A model generated the notes under the pieces. The model saw only the letters and a program-made list of their open reading frames with translations, searched no databases and was not told the DNA's origin. Shown here one piece after another: positions 57,616-64,000 of a stretch of 64,000 nt of DNA (the stretch's first letter is position 1; the number at the start of each line of letters is the position of its first letter). This DNA comes from Acidobacteriota bacterium. GTDB taxonomy: Bacteria; Acidobacteriota; Blastocatellia; Pyrinomonadales; Pyrinomonadaceae. Location of the stretch: assembly GCA_003385635.1 (NCBI GenBank), contig QQUY01000001.1:1899001-1963000 (forward strand), in the 5' to 3' direction. The translations under genes were made by a program, and so were the position numbers.

Positions 57616-60600
57616 ATGGATAGCTTTTCAAAGCTACTTGAAGAAAAGATCCTGATATTCGACGGCGCGATGGGCAGCAGCCTGCAGGCGCAGGAGCTTT
57701 CGATCGATGACTGGGGAGGACCGGAGTTTGAGAACTGCTCTGAAAATCTGCTCTATACAAAGCCGGAAGCGGTTGAAAAGGTCCACGAAGGCTTTTTGAA
57801 CGTCGGTGTAGACGTAATTGAGACAAATAGTTTTGGCGGCTCGGGTGTCGTCCTGGCCGAGTTCGGGCTCGAAGACAAAACGTACGAGATCAATAAGATG
57901 GCCGCTGAAATGGCAAAGCGGATCGCGGCCGACTTTTCGACCGCTTCGCATCCGCGTTTTGTCGCCGGATCGATCGGCCCGGGGACCAAACTGCCGACGC
58001 TTGGACATATCACTTTCAGAGATCTGAAGAAAGCGTACGACCAACAAGTCTCGGGACTTGTCGAAGGAGGTTCGGATCTCCTGATCGTCGAAACCTGCCA
58101 GGACCTCTTGCAGACGAAGGCCGCTCTGATGGCCGTGTTCGATTATTTTGAGGCGAAAAGGATAAAGCTTCCAGTGATCGCACAGGTAACTATCGAGACG
58201 TTCGGGACGATGCTGAACGGTACCGAGATCGGTGCGGCTTTAACTGCGCTTGAGCCATTCCCGATCGATGTGATCGGAATGAACTGCGGAACGGGCCCTA
58301 GACAGATGACCGAATCGTTAAAGTACCTTTGCGAGCATTCACGCTTTCCCGTTTCGGTCCTTCCGAACGCCGGTCTTCCGGAGGTCAAGGACGGTAAACA
58401 ACACTACGACGAAACACCCGAGACATTTACCGGTCAGATAGTTCATTTCGCGAAAGACTTCGGTGTGAACATCGTTGGAGGTTGCTGCGGGACCACATCG
58501 GACCACCTGAAGCTCGTTGTCGAGGAAGTATCCAGGATCGAGCCTCATCGTAGAAAGGGATCGCTTGCTCCTTCTGCATCGTCGATCTACTTTCGGCAGC
58601 CGTACACGCAGGACGCTTCGTTCCTGATCGTCGGCGAACGCGTGAATGCTTCCGGTTCCAGGAAGATGAGGCGGCTTCTTGAAGCCGAAGACTGGGACGG
58701 GCTGGTTTCGCTTGCAAAGGAACAGGAGCGCGAGGGAGCCCACATCCTCGACGTGAACGTCGACTTTGTCGGACGCGACGGAGAGGCGGACATGCACGAG
58801 CTGGTTTCGAGGCTTGTGACGAACGTCAAGATCCCTCTGATGCTCGATTCGACCGAATGGGAAAAGATGGAAGCCGGCCTCGAACATGCCGGCGGCAAAT
58901 GCCTCCTTAATTCGACGAATTACGAGGACGGCGAACCGAGGTTCTTCAAAGTCCTTGAGCTTGCAAAGAGGTTCGGCGCGGGAGTCGTTGTCGGGACAAT
59001 AGACGAAGACGGAATGGCAAGGACCGCGTCGAAGAAAGTTGAAATTGCCCGACGTGCGATCAAGGATGCCGTCGCTTTCGGGATCCCGGAACACGACATC
59101 TTCTTCGATCCTCTCGCACTGCCCATTTCCACGGGAATCGAGGAGGACCGCAATAACGCCGACGAGACGATAAAGGCAATCAAACAGATACATTCCGAGT
59201 TCCCGGAAGCCAACATCATTCTTGGGGTTTCGAATATCTCGTTTGGCCTGAGTCCGGCAGCGAGGATCGTGCTCAATTCGATCTTCCTGCACGATGCCGT
59301 TGAAGCCGGAATGAACTCGGCGATCGTCAACGCCTCGAAGATCCTGCCTCTGAACCGGTTTAACGAGCGTGAGATCGAAGTGGCACGCGAGCTGATCTAC
59401 GATCGGCGTGAGTTCGAAGGAGATGTTTGCACATACGATCCTCTGACCGAGTTCACGACTCTGTTTGAAGGCAAGAAGGCGTCAGCGATCAAGAAGGACG
59501 TCTCAAACCTTTCGATAGAAGAAAAGCTCAAGCACCACATAATCGACGGCGAAAAGATCGGCCTTGAAGACAATCTGACGAAGGCGCTTGAGAAGTACGA
59601 GCCGCTCGACATCATCAACGAGATCCTTCTCGATGGAATGAAGGTCGTCGGCGATCTGTTTGGTTCGGGCCAGATGCAGCTTCCGTTTGTATTGCAGTCG
59701 GCGGAAGCGATGAAAACCGCGGTCAAATTCCTTGAGCCTCATATGGAGAAGGTTGAGGGGCAGGAAAAGGGGACGATGGTCCTCGCCACTGTTAAAGGGG
59801 ATGTCCACGACATCGGCAAGAACCTTGTGGATATCATCCTCACGAACAATGGATACAAGGTAGTGAATCTCGGCATCAAGCAGCCTATCGACGAGATTCT
59901 AAAAGCAGCCGAAGAGCAAAAGGCGGACGCAATCGGAATGAGCGGCCTGCTCGTAAAATCCACCCTGATAATGCGGGACAATCTCGAGATAATGAATGAG
60001 CGTGCGATCTCAACGCCCGTCGTTCTCGGCGGAGCCGCATTAAACAGGAAGTATGTCGACAACGACCTTCTTCCTTTGTTCGATGGCAAGCTGTTTTATG
60101 CACGCGATGCATTCGACGGTTTGAACGCGATGGACGAACTGGCAAGGCTCCGGAAATCCGCCACGGAGGACGCAGAGCCCACCGAGAAGGTTAAGGAGGT
60201 TGCAGTCGGACGGAGTTCAGGCGAGCAGCGGAGCGGCGGCGTCCCGCCTGCAATGAGCGCGGAGCGCGAAAAGGAAGATGACGAAGATCTTGTCGGTGAA
60301 GACGCAAAGCTTGGACGGAAAGCGGCGCGTTTTGACCGGAATCTCACGGGCGACACCAGTCACACGACAAGGTCAGAAACAGAACCTGCCGAATTCATCC
60401 CCGAACTTCCCTTCTACGGATCAAAGGTTGTCGAGATCAAGGACCTGACCAAGGTCTTTGCGTTCGTAAATGAGACTGCTCTTTTCAAGGGCCAGTGGCA
60501 GTTCAAACAGGGTCGCAAGAGCCCTGAAGAGTATCAGAAGATTCTTGAAGAGACGGTTTATCCGAAATACGAGCAGATAAAGGCCGATGCGATCCGCGAT

Positions 60601-61203
60601 AAGCTGCTTGAAGCAAAACTAGTTTATGGCTACTACCCGTGTAATTCGGAAGGAAACGACCTGATCATCTTCGAAGAAGACGGCAAGACCGAACAGATGC
60701 GGTTCAACTTCCCCCGCCAGCCCGTCGATCAACTGGGATCGAAGAATCTGTGCCTCGCCGACTACTTTTTGCCGGTCTCCTCCGGAAGCAACGACACCGT
60801 AGCGTTCCACCTTGTCACGATGGGACGAAAGGCGTCGGAGCACTCGGCAGAGCTCTTCAAGAATGACGATTACACGGATTATCTGCTATTCCACGGCCTG
60901 AGCGTCGAATCGGCAGAGGCGCTCGCCGAGATGTGGCACAAACGGATCCGCGAGGAGCTTGGGATCGCCGGCGAGGACGCGGAAGAAATGACGAAGTTGT
61001 TCAGACAGGGCTACCAGGGTTCTCGCTTTAGCTTTGGTTATCCCGCGTGCCCGAGCCTTGAGGACCAGGTGAAGCTGTTCGAGCTTTTGCGGCCCGATAG
61101 GATCGGCGTCGAGCTGACGGATGAGTATCAATTGGATCCCGAACAATCGACCTCCGCCATTATCGTCCATCACCCCGCCGCCAGGTACTTTAATGTGGGT
61201 TAG
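57616..61203 (+). CDS. metH: cobalamin-dependent methionine synthase
   Basis: 1195 aa from the ATG at 57616. It transfers a methyl group from methyl-tetrahydrofolate to homocysteine via cobalamin. Domain order: homocysteine-binding (DGAMGSSLQ, zinc Cys in GMNCGTGP and GGCCGTT), pterin-binding (FLIVGERVNASGSRKMRRL), B12-binding (GDVHDIGKN with the axial His, then GMSGLLVKST) and SAM activation domain (FSFGYPACPSLEDQ). A Glu/Arg/Gly-rich linker of about 75 residues separates the last two domains and includes a repeat-like GGVPPA stretch. The leader carries a promoter, SAM-II-like aptamer and terminator. The ribosome-binding site is weak. Confidence 0.96.
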   Translation: MDSFSKLLEEKILIFDGAMGSSLQAQELSIDDWGGPEFENCSENLLYTKPEAVEKVHEGFLNVGVDVIETNSFGGSGVVLAEFGLEDKTYEINKMAAEMAKRIAADFSTASHPRFVAGSIGPGTKLPTLGHITFRDLKKAYDQQVSGLVEGGSDLLIVETCQDLLQTKAALMAVFDYFEAKRIKLPVIAQVTIETFGTMLNGTEIGAALTALEPFPIDVIGMNCGTGPRQMTESLKYLCEHSRFPVSVLPNAGLPEVKDGKQHYDETPETFTGQIVHFAKDFGVNIVGGCCGTTSDHLKLVVEEVSRIEPHRRKGSLAPSASSIYFRQPYTQDASFLIVGERVNASGSRKMRRLLEAEDWDGLVSLAKEQEREGAHILDVNVDFVGRDGEADMHELVSRLVTNVKIPLMLDSTEWEKMEAGLEHAGGKCLLNSTNYEDGEPRFFKVLELAKRFGAGVVVGTIDEDGMARTASKKVEIARRAIKDAVAFGIPEHDIFFDPLALPISTGIEEDRNNADETIKAIKQIHSEFPEANIILGVSNISFGLSPAARIVLNSIFLHDAVEAGMNSAIVNASKILPLNRFNEREIEVARELIYDRREFEGDVCTYDPLTEFTTLFEGKKASAIKKDVSNLSIEEKLKHHIIDGEKIGLEDNLTKALEKYEPLDIINEILLDGMKVVGDLFGSGQMQLPFVLQSAEAMKTAVKFLEPHMEKVEGQEKGTMVLATVKGDVHDIGKNLVDIILTNNGYKVVNLGIKQPIDEILKAAEEQKADAIGMSGLLVKSTLIMRDNLEIMNERAISTPVVLGGAALNRKYVDNDLLPLFDGKLFYARDAFDGLNAMDELARLRKSATEDAEPTEKVKEVAVGRSSGEQRSGGVPPAMSAEREKEDDEDLVGEDAKLGRKAARFDRNLTGDTSHTTRSETEPAEFIPELPFYGSKVVEIKDLTKVFAFVNETALFKGQWQFKQGRKSPEEYQKILEETVYPKYEQIKADAIRDKLLEAKLVYGYYPCNSEGNDLIIFEEDGKTEQMRFNFPRQPVDQLGSKNLCLADYFLPVSSGSNDTVAFHLVTMGRKASEHSAELFKNDDYTDYLLFHGLSVESAEALAEMWHKRIREELGIAGEDAEEMTKLFRQGYQGSRFSFGYPACPSLEDQVKLFELLRPDRIGVELTDEYQLDPEQSTSAIIVHHPAARYFNVG

Positions 61204-61325
61204 AATAGCCGAGAGTAGACCGAGTAGCACCGGCAGAACCTGATCACACGCCAACCGATCGGAATCGATGAGTCGAACGAATTGGGATCAGAATGGAAAT
61301 GGTCTGAGAAACGACGTTCCGCGAA

Positions 61326-61898
61326 ATGATAGAACTCCCGGATTTGCTCACTGTACTTGAGGATTTTACCTCGCGATTGGACCGTATCAGCATTGATTAC
61401 ATGTTGACGGGCTCGATGGCACTTGTTCACTATGCCGCACCGCGTAACACTGCCGATATTGATCTGGTGATCGATCTATCTGACCGGAACTTTGAAAAGT
61501 TCCTTGGCGAGTTCGAAAGCGACTACTACATTCCGCCAACAAGTGCCAAGAGGGCAGTAGCTGAAAAGAGGATGTTCAACGCGCTTAACCAAGCATCGAT
61601 CGTGAAGGTGGACTGCGCCGTGCGGAAAGACACTGAGTTTCATCGTGAGGCATTCTCTCGCCGAAAGCAGACCAGCTACTCCGGTGACTTCGACATTTGG
61701 ATCATTACAAGGGAGGACCTGATCATTTCTAAACTCCTATGGGCAAAAGAAAGCAAATCAGAAATGCAGATGCGGGATGTTGGTAATATTGTCCGGCACG
61801 GATATGAGGAAGGTTACGTGCACAGTTGGTGTAAAAAGCTAGGGATTGATCAAATACTCAAAGAAGTCTTAGATTCGTTCGAAACCGATGAGACCTAG
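61326..61898 (+). CDS. nucleotidyltransferase of a possible toxin-antitoxin pair
   Basis: 190 aa. The nucleotidyltransferase core shows YMLTGSMALVHYAAPRNTADIDLVIDL, i.e. a GS helix followed by a DxD metal pair, and a third acidic strand at VKVDCAV. The remainder (DIWIITREDLIISKLLWAKESKSEMQMRDVGNIVRHG) is close to what is seen in AbiEii/DUF6036-type proteins. Such enzymes may modify tRNA or proteins. Its stop overlaps the next gene by 11 nt, the classic arrangement of coupled two-gene modules. Confidence 0.75.
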   Translation: MIELPDLLTVLEDFTSRLDRISIDYMLTGSMALVHYAAPRNTADIDLVIDLSDRNFEKFLGEFESDYYIPPTSAKRAVAEKRMFNALNQASIVKVDCAVRKDTEFHREAFSRRKQTSYSGDFDIWIITREDLIISKLLWAKESKSEMQMRDVGNIVRHGYEEGYVHSWCKKLGIDQILKEVLDSFETDET

Positions 61899-62112
61899 AG
61901 ATACATCACGCGAAATGGATGAGCTTCAGCACAAGCTCTGGATGGAACGTACTGCCCAGGCCCGAGCTAAGTTTGTCGCATCAATGTTCCGAAACGCAAT
62001 GTCGATTATCCTGGCCTCCCTTCCTGAGGGCCTTTCAGAAGAAGAGATCAAGCGTCAGTTGTTCTTCCGCACGTATGGCGAGCATCTTCCCGCCGATTTC
62101 TTTGACAGATAG
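61888..62112 (+). CDS. small partner protein of the nucleotidyltransferase
   Basis: 74 aa. DTSREMDELQHKLWMERTAQARAKFVASMFRNAMSIILASLPEGLSEEEIKRQLFFRTYGEHLPADFF resembles the short helical proteins often found next to such nucleotidyltransferases. They share a DTSxExxxLQ start and a SEEEIxxxLxxRxYGxxL end. It starts 11 nt inside the nucleotidyltransferase gene, so it is translationally coupled. Whether it acts as antitoxin or adaptor is unknown. Confidence 0.7.
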   Translation: MRPRDTSREMDELQHKLWMERTAQARAKFVASMFRNAMSIILASLPEGLSEEEIKRQLFFRTYGEHLPADFFDR

Positions 62113-62291
62113 CCTGCCCCCGTTGAATTCCTTCCCAGGCCCGAAAACACTCCCTCCCGTTCACTTTCGGAACTTTTCAACCTCACTTCCCGTCATACAA
62201 ATCAGCCGTTCTTTACATTTCTTGACGCAAGGGATTGCAAGCAACCTGCATCGAACCGTTCGAGCCACTGTCATTAGGAAGGAGGCATAAA

Positions 62292-62516
62292 ATGAACAAA
62301 CTTAAAGGATTGAAAGCGGCCCACTCCGACAAGGTCAATTCGATGTTCGTAAGTTTCGAAGCCAGCGTCGTAATAAGCGTATCGGACAACTCGATCAGGA
62401 TCTGGGACACGATAAACGGTGTAGAGCTTTATGAAGCGTCGGAAGGAATAGAGGGAGACCCGATCGTACTAAATCTGGGACCATTCAGAAGAGACGGAAG
62501 TATCAGGATCAGCTAG
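62292..62516 (+). CDS. 74-aa protein with a single WD-like motif
   Basis: Start at ATG 62292, with AAGGAGG 6 nt upstream. The sequence AHSDKVNSMFVSFEASVVISVSDNSIRIWDTINGVELYEASEGIEG reads like one WD40 blade (HSDxV...SxDNSIRIWD), too short for a propeller alone. It may be a decayed fragment or a genuine small protein that assembles as an oligomer. A strong ribosome-binding site and a perfect terminator argue that it is expressed. Confidence 0.6.
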   Translation: MNKLKGLKAAHSDKVNSMFVSFEASVVISVSDNSIRIWDTINGVELYEASEGIEGDPIVLNLGPFRRDGSIRIS

Positions 62517-62551
62517 ACAGGACAGGATCAGATTTTCACACTCCATAGCAG

Positions 62552-62584
62552 CAGACCCGCCAATTGGCGGGTCTGATTTTTTTT
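62552..62584 (+). terminator. terminator of the WD-like gene
   Basis: CAGACCCGCC-AATT-GGCGGGTCTG is a perfect stem followed by eight T residues after one A. Confidence 0.95.
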
Positions 62585-62659
62585 CTTCAGATCACGAAAA
62601 TGCGGTCTCAAATCGCCAGATTTGAACCATTTAATCTCCTGTGGTCAAATCTTTGTCTT

Positions 62660-63790
62660 ATGGCTCACAAGATCTTTATCGCAGGCGCCGGCGGTATTGG
62701 CCAAGCTGCTGCGATCCTGCTCCGCGAATGGTCCGAAAATGCTCCCGACATCGTATTGGGAGACATAAGCCGTGAACACCTCGACGAGGCGGCGGCATTT
62801 GTACTGCACGGATCAGAAAGTACAGGAAGCCTCGAAACCCTCGAGATGCCTGCAGGCGAGGCTTCAGGAGAGTTGCTTTCGGTTTTTGACAGCTGCGACG
62901 TGCTTCTGGATTGTGCGCCCGGACGCGAGGCACCGAAGCTCGCTCGTTACTCCAGGGAGCATTCGATGCATTATGCAAATCTGACCGAATACGTAGCGGA
63001 AACCGATCAAATAAAGGCTCTGGCCAGAGATGCGGAAACAGGATTTGTCCTTCAGACGGGTCTTGCGCCCGGATTCGTAAATGTCCTCGCCGTTTCGCTT
63101 TACGATCAGTTTGTCGAAGAGTTTGATAACCGCAACGTCGAGCGGATCTCGATGAAGGTCGGCGCACTTACCGCACATGCCCACGCGCCTCATTTTTACG
63201 GGTTCACGTGGTCGCCGATCGGCGTGGCGACCGAGTACGTAAAAAATTCCAGGGTGGTCCGCGACCACAAGATCACGGAACTTCCTGCGCTTTCGGAACG
63301 CGAGGAGATCGTCATCGGAGGAAGGAGGTTCGAAGCAGACCTGACATCCGGAGGTGCGGCCGACCTGCCGGAGCATTTCGCGCTTCGGGCAAGGGCACTC
63401 GATTACAAGACTATCCGACACGTGGGCCATTTCGAGTGGGCATCGAGGGTAATCCACGAGTTTGCCAACGATGAGCATTTGCCGCGGCAAGTACTCAAGC
63501 GATTCCTTAGGGAGATCCCGGCAGTCGAGGACGACTTCGTCCTCGTTCATGCTGGAGTCGAAGGATTTGATTCCGAGGGCGTGAGGCGACTCTTGGAAAA
63601 GGCTTTCTTTGTCAATCCACTCGAAATAAACGGTAAGATCCTGAGAGCGATCCAGACAACGACAGCCGCACCCCTTTGTGAGGCTGCAATGATGCTTCTG
63701 TCCGGCGATCACAAAGGCGTCGTTCTTCAAAGCGGGATCGATCCGAAGACCTTCTTGAACGGCCGATTCGTTAGCCGTGTTTATTCTTAA
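62660..63790 (+). CDS. saccharopine dehydrogenase family protein
   Basis: 376 aa from the ATG at 62660 (MAHKIFIAGAGGIGQAAAILL); the track start lies inside the upstream terminator. The Rossmann NAD(P)-binding GAGGIGQ loop opens the protein. It continues VLGDISREHLDEAA, DCDVLLDCAPGREAPKLARYSREHSMHYANLTEYVAETDQIKALA and the conserved QTGLAPGFVNVLA. The C-terminal domain resembles saccharopine dehydrogenase/LYS9-like or carboxynorspermidine-type reductases. The substrate is not certain, though a lysine or polyamine route fits the family. Confidence 0.85.
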   Translation: MAHKIFIAGAGGIGQAAAILLREWSENAPDIVLGDISREHLDEAAAFVLHGSESTGSLETLEMPAGEASGELLSVFDSCDVLLDCAPGREAPKLARYSREHSMHYANLTEYVAETDQIKALARDAETGFVLQTGLAPGFVNVLAVSLYDQFVEEFDNRNVERISMKVGALTAHAHAPHFYGFTWSPIGVATEYVKNSRVVRDHKITELPALSEREEIVIGGRRFEADLTSGGAADLPEHFALRARALDYKTIRHVGHFEWASRVIHEFANDEHLPRQVLKRFLREIPAVEDDFVLVHAGVEGFDSEGVRRLLEKAFFVNPLEINGKILRAIQTTTAAPLCEAAMMLLSGDHKGVVLQSGIDPKTFLNGRFVSRVYS

Positions 63791-63816
63791 AGCCCGATTT
63801 CGGCAGCCCGGGATCC

Positions 63817-64000
63817 GTGAACTCGAACCTCCAAAAATCAGCGACAACGCAAAGACCTGCGGCGATAACGCCGAGCAGAGATGAACTGGCGCTCCTTGGC
63901 GCGACGGAGAGAGCAGGATTCTGGCTTGCCCATCGGATGAATCTCGGCAGATGGAAGCGATTCTGGACTTTCTGCCAACGGCATCTCGGTTCGCTATGGA
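63817..64000 (+). CDS. partial gene cut by the window end
   Basis: An open frame from GTG 63817 continues to the window end without a stop: MNSNLQKSATTQRPAAITPSRDELALLGATERAGFWLAHRMNLGRWKRFWTFCQRHLGSLW. The FWLAHRMNLGRWKRFWTFCQRHLGS part may be the lead-in helix of a lysophospholipid acyltransferase-type protein, but the HxxxxD motif is not yet reached. The start is weakly supported. Confidence 0.45.
   Translation, partial: MNSNLQKSATTQRPAAITPSRDELALLGATERAGFWLAHRMNLGRWKRFWTFCQRHLGSLW

Noticed and set aside
63817-64000. Confident assignment of the last partial gene as an acyltransferase
   Set aside because: The catalytic motif lies beyond the window, so only a weak suggestion is possible.

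Overview
The window looks like a chromosomal segment of a Gram-negative, moderately GC-rich environmental bacterium. I infer Acidobacteriota, probably class Blastocatellia. This rests on gene style: an ECF sigma factor coupled to a Ser/Thr kinase with a TolB-like propeller, CadC-like winged-helix/TolB/TPR regulators, an EF-G2-type GTPase, DUF3108 and DUF937 proteins, FeoB with a small Cys-rich partner, and intergenic TTGAGRG and CTTTGCG type repeats. No rRNA or taxonomic marker was available to confirm it.

Layout. 1-4000 is an accessory region: a truncated IS1595-like zinc-ribbon/HTH protein, a DUF3800 gene with an overlapping small ORF, a DUF6966-like gene, and three 102-bp elements with terminal inverted repeats that resemble integron attC sites. 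Next come tRNA-Lys and an S23-type four-helix-bundle gene between inverted heptad-repeat arrays. 4815-12535 is housekeeping: purA, a GNAT acetyltransferase, murB, a secreted TPR protein and an EF-G paralogue. 12600-18650 is metal handling: a small membrane protein, a copper P-type ATPase, and an operon NTF2-like protein > feoA > feoB > a 44-aa Cys-rich membrane protein that the ORF track missed. 18700-22100 holds pyrF overlapped with a DUF3108 protein, a zinc-ribbon/coiled-coil protein and a lipoprotein. 22900-28020 is a tandem triplication of secreted proteins with a C-terminal carboxypeptidase-regulatory-like domain, each with its own long leader and terminator.

28200-37800: glnA, a large membrane protein, a type IV pilin-like protein, a deoxyhypusine-synthase-like protein that seems to lack the catalytic lysine, an HtrA protease, tRNA-Pro, a MerR regulator, thiL and an HNH endonuclease. 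37900-39500: a hypothetical gene and a cell-wall-directed pair (CHAP domain and peptidoglycan-binding-like) whose first gene carries a ribosome-binding region identical over 20 nt to that of phage T7 gene 10. 39600-49640: signalling (ECF sigma/kinase, FHA-protease, CadC-like/TPR) around cysS, a methyltransferase and a thioredoxin-like ferredoxin. 50100-57400: an FtsX-type permease, a secreted M24 peptidase, an NHL-propeller/M23-like lipoprotein, a DUF937 protein and a zincin-like secreted protein.

57400-64000: metH with a clear sigma70 promoter, a SAM-II-like riboswitch and an intrinsic terminator in its leader. After it come a nucleotidyltransferase/small-protein pair resembling a toxin-antitoxin module, a 74-aa WD-like protein, a saccharopine dehydrogenase family protein and a gene cut by the window end.

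The signals I judge most worth a second look are the attC-like elements at the left end and the SAM-II/terminator leader of metH.
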